From an uncultured Bacteroidales bacterium (GTDB lineage: Bacteria; Bacteroidota; Bacteroidia; Bacteroidales; UBA3824), in contig CALFIU010000100.1 of assembly GCA_937877455.1 (NCBI GenBank), positions 1 to 64,000 on the forward strand: 64,000 bases of DNA, in the 5' to 3' direction. Positions 48,292-58,329 of the stretch are shown one piece after another (within the stretch, counting starts at the first letter, position 1; each line of letters starts with the position of its first letter). Below the pieces are notes generated by a model. That model searched no databases and was not told where the DNA came from. It saw only the letters and a list, made by a program, of their open reading frames with translations. The position numbers were made by a program, and so were the translations under genes.

Positions 48292-48735
48292 ATGACCAAA
48301 ATTAACAATCCTCGTTTCCCTCATCGTTGCCGCATACTTCGCTATGCCGCAACCGAGCCGATGGAAGACCAAGCCAATGTGTCGGACTACGACCCGATGG
48401 CAGACGATCCTTTGGCAGACGAGTTGGAAGACACCGATGGAGAAAGCCTCGACGGTGAAACCGCCGAGAACCCAACCCAAGGTGTTACCGTAATCTATGA
48501 GGGAGAATGTCGGAGTGACAACCGTGACACTATATCGGACAATGGAGAAGTTATTGCTTCGTACATGACTCTCGCATTGCCTTTGAAACAGGATGAGTGG
48601 ACGGAAGATAATATCCCGATGGAGGGTGATAAGATTGAGTTACAGCGATTCGGTTACAAGGAATACGGATTGGTCATTGACAAACGCCCAAGCAATTTAG
48701 GAACCCACATACTCTGGAAATATGTCCGCAACTAA
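48292..48735 (+). CDS. Head-closure-like protein
   Basis: A 147-residue product. N-terminus (FPHRCRILRYAATEPMEDQA) and the C-terminal beta region (YMTLALPLKQDEWTEDNIPM) fit the small beta-barrel head-closure proteins (gp16-like). An acidic insertion lies at residues 28-58. Overlaps the next gene. Confidence 0.5.
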   Translation: MTKINNPRFPHRCRILRYAATEPMEDQANVSDYDPMADDPLADELEDTDGESLDGETAENPTQGVTVIYEGECRSDNRDTISDNGEVIASYMTLALPLKQDEWTEDNIPMEGDKIELQRFGYKEYGLVIDKRPSNLGTHILWKYVRN

Positions 48736-49270
48736 CGCCACCATAGTACACACAGCCTTTGCAGACTATCGAAAGAAGATACTTGATGAAGTCGAGATAC
48801 GCTGTCGAAAGTTCTGTACCGACTTATGTCAGGAGGCTATCAGAGCGCGAAAGGAAGCCGATGGAGCGCATAACTTCACAGGAAACCTAATCAACTCAAT
48901 TGTTGTGTGTCTTTACAGAGAGAAGGAACCTATCAATGCGTACTATGCAGCACAGTATGTGCCGAAAGCCATTCAAGTGAAGATGCGTGCGAGAAAGCGC
49001 AAGAGTTACCGTTTCAATCCCGACTACGATGGTGACAAGAGCCATTACCTGCCAGAAGTGCAAACTAATGGTGGATGGGGAGAAGACGATGCACGAAACT
49101 TTTTCCAGCATTATGTGCCGCAAGGCAATAACTTGTTTGACATCGTTGTAGCCTATCCCGTCGAGTACGGCGAATGGGTTGAAATGAAAAGAAGTACGAC
49201 TGGTATCTTGCAGACCTACGCACATGCAGAGCAAGTTGGCGTGAGTTACTTAAAGTTGGTTAGGAAATAA
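48722..49270 (+). CDS. Neck / tail-completion protein (HK97 gp10-like)
   Basis: A 182-residue product starting with a helical part (ADYRKKILDEVEIRCRKFCT) then NFTGNLINSIVVCLYREKEP and EYGEWVEMKRSTTGIL. The F-T-G-x-L-I-x-S-I followed by Y-x-x-x-V-E-Y-G pattern is that of HK97 gp10-like neck proteins. The stop is followed at once by a triloop hairpin. Confidence 0.6.
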   Translation: MSATNATIVHTAFADYRKKILDEVEIRCRKFCTDLCQEAIRARKEADGAHNFTGNLINSIVVCLYREKEPINAYYAAQYVPKAIQVKMRARKRKSYRFNPDYDGDKSHYLPEVQTNGGWGEDDARNFFQHYVPQGNNLFDIVVAYPVEYGEWVEMKRSTTGILQTYAHAEQVGVSYLKLVRK

Positions 49271-49287
49271 CGGCAATACAATTGCCG
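49271..49287 (+). promoter_or_regulatory. Post-stop triloop hairpin
   Basis: Perfect 7-bp arms CGGCAAT and ATTGCCG with loop ACA, beginning one base after the stop TAA. Followed by CTCAACAAACGAAGG and then the next ATG at 49306, so hairpin, ACGAA and start are close together. Confidence 0.6.
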
Positions 49288-49305
49288 CTCAACAAACGAA
49301 GGAAT

Positions 49306-49719
49306 ATGGCAAAGAAATCACTCATCTACCTTGTTTACAACGACCTTGTAAGTGCTGTGAGCGGTATCGGTAAGAAGACTTTTCTCGACCGTCCGAAGAA
49401 TGGCACAGAGGAACTTGCAAACTTTGTTGTTGTTGACATACCTACGGAACTCCGTGGGCGTGTAAAGGGCGACTTCAACTTCACGGTAGATTGCTATGGT
49501 ACTATTTCCGTATTCTGCAAGGCTAAGACTGACAGCACACCGAACATCACCATGCAAAGTGAGTTGACCCAGAAGGTCTTAGACGTATTCCCGATTAACA
49601 GCAAGCATATCACGGCAAGCAGTCCGTCTGTACTCATGCAGGGCGAAGACGGCTATGGTTATCACGTCACGCAGATTACTTTCAAATTGAGAACCAAACT
49701 CAACGCGAGAGAAGTTTAA
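49306..49719 (+). CDS. Tail terminator-like protein
   Basis: A 137-residue alpha/beta product (MAKKSLIYLVYNDLVSAVSG ... GRVKGDFNFTVDCYGTIS). Place between neck and tail-tube genes and the F-x-V-D-C-Y strand fit tail terminators. A longer frame through the hairpin is rejected. Assigned mainly from gene order. Confidence 0.55.
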   Translation: MAKKSLIYLVYNDLVSAVSGIGKKTFLDRPKNGTEELANFVVVDIPTELRGRVKGDFNFTVDCYGTISVFCKAKTDSTPNITMQSELTQKVLDVFPINSKHITASSPSVLMQGEDGYGYHVTQITFKLRTKLNAREV

Positions 49720-49754
49720 TAAACACAACACAAACACTTTAACATATTACTATT

Positions 49755-50342
49755 ATGGCAGCAACTGTAACAAAGAAAATCTCGATGCAGGGCGATGTCT
49801 TTGAGGGCATCAGTTCTGTCTTTGCGCTGGCTAATGGACTTCCTGACGGTCTTGACGTTTCCGATTCCACTCTTCAGGAGTTTCCCGTTTCCGACGATTC
49901 GGGTTTCAACTTCGACACGGGTCAGCCGAGTATCGAACACTTCAAGGTGAAGGGTCTGAACACCGACTGGGTGAACACCTTTACGCCTGGTGACGGCGAA
50001 ATCACTCTTGAGATTCCCTGTAACAACACGGGCATTCTTGAGCTGTGTGGTTTCAACGGCACAGCCGCAAGTGTCACTCTTCCGAGCGGTCTCGCCGCTG
50101 GTGGCACATCTGCAACGGGCAAGTCCTACCCTGTCACTCAGAAGGCAGTCTATCTTGGTCTGCTCATCCTGAACGACACCGAGGACAAACTTCTGTTCAT
50201 CAAGAAGGGCAAGTTCATGGCTCAGATCATCTTCGACGGCTCGAACAAGCCTCTGTGCGTAGTCCTGACAGGTACTATTGCCGCTGGTGCAGCCACCGAC
50301 GCATTTGGTATCTGTGAGATTGCCGCCGCAGGCAATGGTTAA
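49755..50342 (+). CDS. Major tail tube protein
   Basis: A 195-residue beta-rich product (DSGFNFDTGQPSIEHFKVKG, then GEITLEIPCNNTGILELCGF) with a Gly/Ala-rich C-terminus. Position just before the chaperone pair and tape measure, and strong terminator behind it, fit the highly expressed tail tube protein. Confidence 0.65.
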   Translation: MAATVTKKISMQGDVFEGISSVFALANGLPDGLDVSDSTLQEFPVSDDSGFNFDTGQPSIEHFKVKGLNTDWVNTFTPGDGEITLEIPCNNTGILELCGFNGTAASVTLPSGLAAGGTSATGKSYPVTQKAVYLGLLILNDTEDKLLFIKKGKFMAQIIFDGSNKPLCVVLTGTIAAGAATDAFGICEIAAAGNG

Positions 50343-50375
50343 ATCCGTCTGAAACATTTGAGCGACCAAACTTTC

Positions 50376-50414
50376 AAGGGCAGTGGTAGTTGTTATGCTG
50401 CCACTGCCCTTTCT
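50376..50414 (+). terminator. Intrinsic terminator after tail tube gene
   Basis: An 11-bp stem AAGGGCAGTGG/CCACTGCCCTT with a 14-base loop, followed by TCTC. Partial termination here would lower expression of the chaperones and tape measure relative to the tube. Confidence 0.7.
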
Positions 50415-50421
50415 CATTCAA

Positions 50422-50442
50422 CCTTGCAACAAAATTGCAAGG
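50422..50442 (+). promoter_or_regulatory. Triloop-type hairpin
   Basis: Arms CCTTGCAA and TTGCAAGG with a 5-base centre (CAAAA). It lies after the terminator and 29 bases before the chaperone ATG; the sequence after it (CACACTACAAACTTACAG) lacks the ACGAA motif, so it is a marginal member of the family. Confidence 0.45.
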
Positions 50443-50471
50443 CACACTACAAACTTACAGAATAGAAGTTT

Positions 50472-51017
50472 ATGGAAGACAATAAAGAGCCAAAGATTGA
50501 ACAGCCGACAATAGACGCACAGCAAGTCTATTTGTCGCTTATCAGCAACGACGCTGAAGAAGTGCAGATACTCCGCACGAAAAAGAAATACAAGGTACGC
50601 TGGCTGAAAAACGGTCAGTTGGAACAACTTACCCGTCTTTTGCTTCACAAGAAAACTATTGACGAAGAGAAGACAACGGGCAGTGAAGTCCTTGACGAGA
50701 TACTTGAAGACTCCAAACTTGCTTGCAAGGCAGCAGCCATCATACTTTTGGACGGTTTCTGGAAGATAAAACTTCGCTATTGGTTCTTGTGGCGATGGTT
50801 CTACTATGTCAAGCAGTACGACAATATACAATTGGCTCCCATTCTCGAAGTTGGTAAAAAAAAAGTTCCGCAGATGCAGTTCTTCAAGACTATCATGTCA
50901 CTGACCGAGGCAAGGGATTCGCTGATGAGGATGAGAGCGAAGGAAGTAGAAGTTACCCTTCACGAACTAAGTATGGCGCAGCCTTCTCCGACCGAAAGCA
51001 ACGACAGTGGCTCGTAA
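50472..51017 (+). CDS. Tail assembly chaperone, G-like
   Basis: A 181-residue product, charged and helical (MEDNKEPKIEQPTIDAQQVY ... LRYWFLWRWFYYVKQYD). It lies between tail tube and tape measure genes, as lambda G. A run of nine A residues at 50856-50864 (GGT AAA AAA AAA GTT) is a slippery site. The -1 frame is closed by TAA ending at 50857 and opens exactly there into the next ORF, so a G-T-type fusion is likely. Confidence 0.7.
   Translation: MEDNKEPKIEQPTIDAQQVYLSLISNDAEEVQILRTKKKYKVRWLKNGQLEQLTRLLLHKKTIDEEKTTGSEVLDEILEDSKLACKAAAIILLDGFWKIKLRYWFLWRWFYYVKQYDNIQLAPILEVGKKKVPQMQFFKTIMSLTEARDSLMRMRAKEVEVTLHELSMAQPSPTESNDSGS
50856..50864 (+). promoter_or_regulatory. A9 slippery site for -1 ribosomal frameshift
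   Basis: Nine A residues in register AAA AAA AAA. Slipping one base back moves ribosomes into a frame that is open from the tract through the ATG at 51017 to the stop at 51316. The last stop in that frame (TAA 50855-50857) touches the first A residues, so the open frame begins right at the tract. The fusion would be about 281 residues, like lambda gpG-T. Confidence 0.75.
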
Positions 51018-51316
51018 TGCCACGATACTTTTTCTTTGGTCTTGTCAGGGTGCAGATGTACGAATGGTATTGGGGTCATACTGCAGCACAGATAGAGTTG
51101 ATAGACGTTGACCAGCCATTGACAGTTTACGCAAAGCACGAAAGCAAGGGCGGGCTTAAACCAGGCGACAAAGGTTACAAGCCAGACAAGAAGAAACTTG
51201 AAGAGGCTGTGCGTAAATGGGAAAAGCGCAAGGCAGAGCGAGAAAAGCGCGGTTTCAGACTTGACAGGCTGCTGGCTACAGGCGAGAAAGTTCCCGCAGA
51301 TGGGGAGCCGCAATAA
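51017..51316 (+). CDS. Tail assembly chaperone, T-like
   Basis: A 99-residue product if started at its own ATG, overlapping the previous stop as TAATG. The sequence YEWYWGHTAAQIELIDVDQP is typical of the second chaperone in Bacteroidetes siphophages. The remainder is highly charged (KLEEAVRKWEKRKAEREKRG). It is probably made both alone and as the frameshift fusion. Confidence 0.65.
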   Translation: MPRYFFFGLVRVQMYEWYWGHTAAQIELIDVDQPLTVYAKHESKGGLKPGDKGYKPDKKKLEEAVRKWEKRKAEREKRGFRLDRLLATGEKVPADGEPQ

Positions 51317-51325
51317 AATTACGGC
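51307..51325 (+). promoter_or_regulatory. Triloop hairpin overlapping a stop codon
   Basis: Arms GCCGCAAT and ATTACGGC (one mismatch) with loop AAA. The stop TAA lies at the end of the first arm and in the loop. Followed by ATAAAGAACGAA. The tape measure ATG is 44 bases further. Confidence 0.5.
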
Positions 51326-51368
51326 ATAAAGAACGAAACAGACAACACAACACAAACACTAAATAGTT

Positions 51369-54300
51369 ATGGCATTAGATCCGTTGAAATTCCAAGTTGC
51401 CATCCAAGACGATGCAACTGGTCAATTAAGCAAGATAGAGCAAGAGTTTGAAAAGCTCAAAGACAAGACCATCAATGTCAAGGTCGAGGGTCTTCAAGAC
51501 TTGCAAAATCTTTTGTCGGCGTTACAGCACAAGCAGGTTGAAACTCTTGGAAAAGATGTTGCTGCTGGCATCCATGACGCGGCAAAAGGTTTGCAGGAAG
51601 AAGCACAGAAAGCCGTCCGTGCGTCGCTTGGTCAGTTGGCACAAGACCTTGTTGCAGTCAAGACAGCCATTCAGCACGACAACTTTACCGCCTTCAGTAC
51701 GCGCATTGAAAAGTGTGCGCAAGCCGTGAACACACTCGATGCCGCCTTCAAGCAGTTCCATGTCACCATTGGCAGTGATGCTGGCATGAGAAACTTTATG
51801 ACTGGCTTGGGTGAGGTGATACGGAATGTGCGGACAACAATGGGTCAGTTGAACGGCTTTGGTCAGGAGAAATCTACTCCAGAAAGTATCTATGTGCGCA
51901 ACGTTCAGAAAATGCAAGACGCCCTTTACCGCATACAGGAAGCCCGGGCAAAAGTCGGTGTAGCCATCAAGAACGGTGAGGATGTCGGTTTCAACACCAA
52001 CGGCATGAAGATTTACCTGCAACTCTTGGACTCTTACGAGAAAAAGTTACAGGCTATCAAGAGCAATCCTTTGATGATGCACGAAAACGGTTGGCAGCGA
52101 GAGGCTTTCGGAACAACTTTCAAGCACCTACTTTCCAATGCCGGAGATTTCCAGAGACAAGTTGACGGCTTTGTTCAGAAACAGAACACTCTTGAAGCCA
52201 ACCAGCGTCGTTTCAATGTTGCACTTGAAGAAAGCGAGAAACTTTTGAAGCGTCTTGATGGAGCCAGCACCAAAGGTTTCTCCCTTGGCGTAGATACGTC
52301 AAAGACAGAAAGGGCACTGAATGATATTCAGCAGTTCATTGACAAACTTCTGATGTTTGACAGCAAGAACCTTGGAAACAATCATGCCGTCAATGAGCTC
52401 ATTGCAGAATACACCCGTCTCAAATCTTCTTTGTCTGGAGTAGCGCGTGAGCAGGAGAAACTTAATGCCACAACAGAGAAATCCAACCAGAAAGCCGTTG
52501 ACAACGCCACCAAACAGGCAAAGAAAGACAACGAACAATGGGCTGAAAGTATGCGTCGTGCAGGTGTCGAAGCCACGAAACTTGAAATCCAGATACGGAA
52601 ACTGCAAGATGCAGAGAACAGAGGAAAACTTGCACATGTTGACACGACCAATCTTTCAGCGAGGATAGCCGAACTGCAAAGTTACGTCACCATTCTACGT
52701 TCTATCGAGAGCGGTTCCAAGTTGCATGGTCACACCAGCGACTTTATCAATAGCGTTCCTGTTCAAAACTCTATCCGCTTGGCTAATGAGGAAGCCAGTG
52801 CTGTAAGACAGGCTACAGCAGAGAAAGAAAAGGCAGCGAGGGCTTCGCAACAACTTTCAGCAGAGGAACAACGGCTTGCACAGGCATTGAACCAAACAAC
52901 GGAAAGTGCCAAAGGTCAGTCGCAGGTGTTGAGCGACTTGAAGTCGATGGCTACGCAGTATCTTGGAGTATGGGGCGGTCAGCAGTTCCTCCACAATATC
53001 ATTGAGATTGGTGGTCAGTTGGAAATGCAGAGACTTTCCATCGGTGCTATTCTTCAGAATACGGCACAGGCAAACGAACTCTTTGATAAAATCAAAGGTC
53101 TGGCTTTGCAATCGCCCTTTGGTGTTGTACAACTCGACCAAATGACCAAGCAACTCACGGCTTACGGTTTCAAGTATAACGAATTGTATGACATGACCAA
53201 ACGACTTGCAGACATATCCGCTGCGACGGGTACTGATGTGAGCCGTCTTGCATTGGCATTGGGTCACGTCAGAAGTGAGGCGGCATTGTCCGGCTACACC
53301 TTGCGACAATTCTCCATGGCCAACGTCCCGCTGTTGCAGAAGTTGTCGGAGAAACTTGGTAAGACCACCAAGGAAATCCGCGAAATGGTCAAGAAGAAAG
53401 AAGTTGGCTATGATGATGTGATTGGTGTACTGAAGGACTTGACCAACGAGGGCGGCATGTTCTACAATATGCAGGAAGTAATATCAGAAAGTGTCAAGGC
53501 GAAGTTCAAGAACGTCAAAGACGCAATGAATATTATGTACGGCGAAATGGCGGAGGGCGCACCTGGCGAAGCATTGAAAGAAGTTGCAAACGTCTTGATG
53601 GAGCTGACGCAAAACTGGAAAGATGTTGCTACTGTCATGGGAACTGTAGCGGCTTTGTGGGGTGTCAACAGGGCTGCTACATTGATATATACAAAAGTAT
53701 TGGGAACAGCCAATGCGACTACTCTTTCTTCCATTGCCGCATTCAGGGCAAAGGAAGCGGAACAACTGCGTTCTGCATCCCTGTATCGAACCCTTACGTC
53801 GGCAGAGAAAAGTCAGATTGCCACTTCTAAACTATTGACTACGCAAGAGCGTATCAGGATGGCTTTGCATATTCCATTGACTGCCAACCAGCGGTTGCGT
53901 ATTCAGCAGGCAAGGCAGCAGCATGTCATGGATTTGGCTCTTGCATTGTCAGAAAAGAAACTCACAGCAGAGGATATAGCGAGACAGGTTGCGCTTGGAA
54001 AAATCACAAACGCAGAAGCCGCACAGATTATTGCGCTTTCAGACTTGACCAATGCACAGAAGTTGGCTGCACTTGAAGCCGTCAATAACACAAGGGTATT
54101 AGGATTCTGGGGTAAGGCGGGTTATGCCGCTGCATTAGGTATCAGAGCACTTGGAACTGCATTGAAGTCACTTATCTTCAATCCTGCAATGCTTGCGATG
54201 GCTGGTATAACAGCCGTCATGGAGTTGTGGCAGAGGAACAAACAAGAACTGGAACGTGCTGGCGAGATTGCTGACAGCATTCGTGAGCGTTCCAATTCCG

Positions 54301-57300
54301 CGATGCAAGCAACAAAGGCAGTCATGCAAAGTTCGCAGATGGAGTTTGAAGACGCTAATGGTAACAAAGTTTCTCCAAGTCAACTTGACTTCCAGAGTAT
54401 AGCCAACATCAAAGCCTCTTTGAAAGTTGAATTTAACAAAGAAGACGCTCAACAACAAATAGACGAATGGCTGGACTATATTCGTCAGTATTCTGCAACT
54501 CCGAATGAAACAATCAACAATGCACTCTTTGACGGCGACAAGATGCGAGAAATTGAAGACCAATGGAAACGAGTTGCAGCGGCTATGGGTGAAGTCGTAT
54601 TAGCCAAATATGGCTTGCATGATGTTGGCGATATGTTTGAGAATGCGACCAATGCCACTAATGGCGGTTGGTTCAATGATGATGTTGTAGAGAACATCAA
54701 CGACTACGAAAAAGCCGTCAAGAACTACAATAAAGCCTTTGCTGATATGTATAGGGAGCATGGTCGTGGTGTTGATAAGATTGTCAAGGCTGTTGAGAAA
54801 TCCGATTCTGCTTTTGCTACCGCTGTTAGCGGGATGAATACTTACGGGGAAAAGTTCAAGTTTCTTATTGAGAATATGAAGGACTTTTCTGGAGCGTATA
54901 GCACGGCCCGGGCGGCTGTTCAATATGATGGAGATAATAAAATATACGATTTCCTTTACGATTCCCAATACGGGAACTTCAGCGAAAAAGCCGATAAGAA
55001 TTGGGCTAAATCCAATATGGATGAAGACTTAGAAGTTTTCTTTACCCATATCGAAGCTGAACTGAACAACAAAGGTCAAAAGATTGGTCAGCTTACACAA
55101 GCGCAACAACAAGACCTATTGCTTGGATTTACAGACTTCCTCAGCAAAACAAAGGTTACGACGAAAGAAACTCTTGACTACCTTAAACAGCGTTTTGCCG
55201 AAAGATTCCAACTTCAATTAGACGCAAAAGATGAAAAATTCCAAGTGAAAGTTAATGAAGTCTTACGTATTCTCAAAGAACTTTCAGAAAGTGATTGGAA
55301 TGTTGACATTAACTTCGCGTCAAACGTGAACGATGTCATTGCGGAAGCGAGGAAACAGTACAAGGCTGCAAAAGAGTTTTTCGAGAACGCAGAGCCTGTA
55401 CTTGTAAAGTTTGGCATTGACATGAAGATGGGCGACGTCCTGACTGAAGAGCAAATACAGGATGCGCTTGCGAAAGCCCCAGAAAATGCAAGGGGTTTCT
55501 TGGAGCAAGTTCTACGGGGAGCAAACGAAGCATCAAGATTATTCAACCAAGCAACAACGGCAAGCAACAACGGCGGTTTCTCTCTTGAAGACAAGAAAAA
55601 GGGTAATGGCTCCAGCACAAAGTCTTACAAGGATGAGTTTGCGAAACGTTGGGATGAACGTATTCGCATTATGAAGGAAGCCTACTCATGGTATGACAAA
55701 TGGGAAAAGAAAGTTGGCAATGATGAAGCCATTGCCGAGACAAATGCGAAGTACGCAGACATCTTCAATGAGTGGCGCACCGACAAACTTTTGCCGATGG
55801 ACTTTGACGTGAATGAAATTGCCGACTACACCAAGTATGTAGAGAAGATTCGTGACGATGCCCTCAAACGCTATCAGGCACAGAAGAATGACAAGGGCAA
55901 GAACAACGGACAGGCGTCGTTGCGTGTATATCGTCAAGCCGTTGCGTTGCTGAATGACGTGAAGTTTGACGGATTCACCAGGGCCGCAGAAGAGTTCAAG
56001 AGTATCATTGACCAGACGATTACCGACCTCAACGAGCGTTGGGAAATGTTCAATACGGTACGCAGTGCCACTGGCAATGTGGCATTGGCATCGAGGGTTG
56101 CAGGTTTCGGAACGTCCGAAGAAGGCGCGAGAACATCTGCCGACGCTATGCGCAATGAGTTGTTAAGCCAGTTGCGCAGTGCTGGTGGTGAAGACCTTAT
56201 AGGTCGGATACCACTTGACATACATCTTGACGAAGAGGGCTTGCGGTCGAAGTTGGAGTCTGCAATTCCCCAAACCGACAATGCTGAAAAGTATAAGGAG
56301 AAGATAGACGGACTGATTAAGGCTTATCAGGAATGGCAGAAGTTACAACGGAAAGTTGTTAAGGATGATATATCTGTTTTTGCTAATCTGATTGGTGCTG
56401 TTGTCTCATACGACGCAAAGATAGAAAAGATGAAAGACGAACTTCAGCAGAAGAAAGATAGCACCAATGCCCTTTTGTCTGCTGGCACTATCACGCAAGA
56501 AGACGCAGACAGAGCAAATCAGATAGCACAGGCTCAGTTTGATTGGGAAAGTATGAAGATGAGCGCAGACTATGCCAACATCTACAACCATGCCGTAGCC
56601 ATGTCGAGGGAAGAGTTTAACAAAGCCGCAGATGCCATAGAGAATATGCTGGAAGAGTTGCGTCGCCTTGAACTCATATCTCCAGACGATTTCGTTTCAG
56701 AGAAAGGAAAGTTGGATAAGGCTCGCAATGAGTGGAGCACGACGGGATTCCTTGGTGAGCGTGGTGCAGTCGGTCAGTTTATCAGTGGTGGCTACGACGG
56801 ACTGATGAACTACTATGCACAGCGCAGGGATGCAGCATTACAGAAAGAGAAAAATGCAAAGCCAGGCAGTGACGAACAAAAGAAGTATCAAGAAGAAGCC
56901 GACCACTACGGCAAACTTTTCCAGAAGATGTCGAAACTTTCGGATTCGGCAAAGAACTTGATAACTGCATTCAACACATTGCAGAGCGGGCTTGACCTCG
57001 TTTCCAATATGTTCGATTCCTTGGGAATGGAGGGAGCCGCTAACGCCGCTGGTGATGCCGCTGGCGTTCTTGGCGGTGCTATGCAAGGAGCATCTGCTTT
57101 GAGCGCACTCGGTCCGTGGGGTATGGCTGCTGGTGCTGGACTTGGACTAATCAGCGGTCTGGCGCAAGTCCTTGACAAGGCACTTGAACGTCAGATTGAG
57201 AAACTGCGTGAAGACGTGCAGAAGATTGAGGCAAACACAAAACTCATCCAACAAGCCAGAGAGAGAACTTTGGGCTTTGACCAGGGCGACTTGCGCAGGA

Positions 57301-58325
57301 GTTACGCACAGGACTATGCGCCGGACGAGAAACTAAAGAAATTGCTTTCAAATACATTTTTAAGAAATACATATTTGGGTCAAGGATTCAGTTCCAAGGC
57401 TCAGAAGGACATGTACGAGTATTACAGCCAGAACTCATCGGGTACAGGGTATCAGCAGGAGTACCAGAACCTTCTTGACCAGCGGAAAGACTACATGGAT
57501 ATTCTTGAAAAGCAAGAGTCAAAGAAGAAAAAGTCGCAGTCCGACATCGAAGAGACGAAGGCAAAGATAGCCGAACTTGACGACCAGATACGCTATTTCA
57601 CTCAAGACTTGGCAAAAGAACTTTTTGACATCGACATAAAGGGTTGGGCAGATCAACTTTCAGATGCTCTTGCCTCTGCTTTTGAGAATGGCGAAAGTAT
57701 GGCGAAAGCCTACAAGGAAACCGTGACAAGCATCTTGCAGCAGGTAATGAACAAGATGATGCAGTTGTCCATTCTCGAACCGATGTTCCAGAGTTTGCAA
57801 GACAAGCTCTTTGGCAATGCCGAAAAGAATATCTCTGGAGTCTTCGACCCCAACGACCCGAAGGGCAGCATGAGTAAGGTGACAGCCATGATAACCGACT
57901 TCTTTGGCAAGGGCGGAGAAGGTGAGAAAACTATCACAGCCGCAACCGAGTTTATGACTGCTTTCCAGAGAGGTCTTGAAAACGCAGGACTTTCGGTTTT
58001 GAATGAGTCTGCCAACGCACTGACAAGCAGCGTACAGGGAACGAGCGAGGAAACTTCAGACCTTCTTGCTGGGTATATCAATGCACTCCGGCAAGATGTG
58101 GCGGTGAACAGAATTTTGCTGACGCAGTTCGTCACACAACTTTGGCCAGAGTACGTTGAGTCCTTTGCCAATCATGTCAGGACAGTTGCCAATATAGACG
58201 TAAACGTTCAGTTGATGATGGAAATGATGCGCGATGGTGGAGGTGCTTTCTTCGCAGAACTTTCGGCTATGCGGTCAAGGCTCGACAATGTTGTTGACGG
58301 CATTGAAAGTTTGTCTGTGAGGTAA
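51369..58325 (+). CDS. Tape measure protein
   Basis: A 2,318-residue product. The N-terminal part (residues 1-500) is coiled coil. About residues 520-720 form a TP901-type tape measure domain (IIEIGGQLEMQRLSIGAILQ ... TGTDVSRLALALGHVRSEAA ... LSEKLGKTTKEIREMVKKKE). Hydrophobic stretches lie near residues 750-950 and at about 1890-1930 (GAANAAGDAAGVLGGAMQGA), as needed for passage through the membrane. At roughly 0.15 nm per residue it would set a tail of about 340-350 nm, which is long for a siphovirus. No lytic domain was seen. Confidence 0.9.
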   Translation: MALDPLKFQVAIQDDATGQLSKIEQEFEKLKDKTINVKVEGLQDLQNLLSALQHKQVETLGKDVAAGIHDAAKGLQEEAQKAVRASLGQLAQDLVAVKTAIQHDNFTAFSTRIEKCAQAVNTLDAAFKQFHVTIGSDAGMRNFMTGLGEVIRNVRTTMGQLNGFGQEKSTPESIYVRNVQKMQDALYRIQEARAKVGVAIKNGEDVGFNTNGMKIYLQLLDSYEKKLQAIKSNPLMMHENGWQREAFGTTFKHLLSNAGDFQRQVDGFVQKQNTLEANQRRFNVALEESEKLLKRLDGASTKGFSLGVDTSKTERALNDIQQFIDKLLMFDSKNLGNNHAVNELIAEYTRLKSSLSGVAREQEKLNATTEKSNQKAVDNATKQAKKDNEQWAESMRRAGVEATKLEIQIRKLQDAENRGKLAHVDTTNLSARIAELQSYVTILRSIESGSKLHGHTSDFINSVPVQNSIRLANEEASAVRQATAEKEKAARASQQLSAEEQRLAQALNQTTESAKGQSQVLSDLKSMATQYLGVWGGQQFLHNIIEIGGQLEMQRLSIGAILQNTAQANELFDKIKGLALQSPFGVVQLDQMTKQLTAYGFKYNELYDMTKRLADISAATGTDVSRLALALGHVRSEAALSGYTLRQFSMANVPLLQKLSEKLGKTTKEIREMVKKKEVGYDDVIGVLKDLTNEGGMFYNMQEVISESVKAKFKNVKDAMNIMYGEMAEGAPGEALKEVANVLMELTQNWKDVATVMGTVAALWGVNRAATLIYTKVLGTANATTLSSIAAFRAKEAEQLRSASLYRTLTSAEKSQIATSKLLTTQERIRMALHIPLTANQRLRIQQARQQHVMDLALALSEKKLTAEDIARQVALGKITNAEAAQIIALSDLTNAQKLAALEAVNNTRVLGFWGKAGYAAALGIRALGTALKSLIFNPAMLAMAGITAVMELWQRNKQELERAGEIADSIRERSNSAMQATKAVMQSSQMEFEDANGNKVSPSQLDFQSIANIKASLKVEFNKEDAQQQIDEWLDYIRQYSATPNETINNALFDGDKMREIEDQWKRVAAAMGEVVLAKYGLHDVGDMFENATNATNGGWFNDDVVENINDYEKAVKNYNKAFADMYREHGRGVDKIVKAVEKSDSAFATAVSGMNTYGEKFKFLIENMKDFSGAYSTARAAVQYDGDNKIYDFLYDSQYGNFSEKADKNWAKSNMDEDLEVFFTHIEAELNNKGQKIGQLTQAQQQDLLLGFTDFLSKTKVTTKETLDYLKQRFAERFQLQLDAKDEKFQVKVNEVLRILKELSESDWNVDINFASNVNDVIAEARKQYKAAKEFFENAEPVLVKFGIDMKMGDVLTEEQIQDALAKAPENARGFLEQVLRGANEASRLFNQATTASNNGGFSLEDKKKGNGSSTKSYKDEFAKRWDERIRIMKEAYSWYDKWEKKVGNDEAIAETNAKYADIFNEWRTDKLLPMDFDVNEIADYTKYVEKIRDDALKRYQAQKNDKGKNNGQASLRVYRQAVALLNDVKFDGFTRAAEEFKSIIDQTITDLNERWEMFNTVRSATGNVALASRVAGFGTSEEGARTSADAMRNELLSQLRSAGGEDLIGRIPLDIHLDEEGLRSKLESAIPQTDNAEKYKEKIDGLIKAYQEWQKLQRKVVKDDISVFANLIGAVVSYDAKIEKMKDELQQKKDSTNALLSAGTITQEDADRANQIAQAQFDWESMKMSADYANIYNHAVAMSREEFNKAADAIENMLEELRRLELISPDDFVSEKGKLDKARNEWSTTGFLGERGAVGQFISGGYDGLMNYYAQRRDAALQKEKNAKPGSDEQKKYQEEADHYGKLFQKMSKLSDSAKNLITAFNTLQSGLDLVSNMFDSLGMEGAANAAGDAAGVLGGAMQGASALSALGPWGMAAGAGLGLISGLAQVLDKALERQIEKLREDVQKIEANTKLIQQARERTLGFDQGDLRRSYAQDYAPDEKLKKLLSNTFLRNTYLGQGFSSKAQKDMYEYYSQNSSGTGYQQEYQNLLDQRKDYMDILEKQESKKKKSQSDIEETKAKIAELDDQIRYFTQDLAKELFDIDIKGWADQLSDALASAFENGESMAKAYKETVTSILQQVMNKMMQLSILEPMFQSLQDKLFGNAEKNISGVFDPNDPKGSMSKVTAMITDFFGKGGEGEKTITAATEFMTAFQRGLENAGLSVLNESANALTSSVQGTSEETSDLLAGYINALRQDVAVNRILLTQFVTQLWPEYVESFANHVRTVANIDVNVQLMMEMMRDGGGAFFAELSAMRSRLDNVVDGIESLSVR

Positions 58326-58329
58326 TGCG

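Noticed and set aside
51522..52022. Minus-strand ORFs inside the tape measure gene
   Set aside because: They are shadows of the 2,318-codon plus-strand frame, without leaders or recognisable products.
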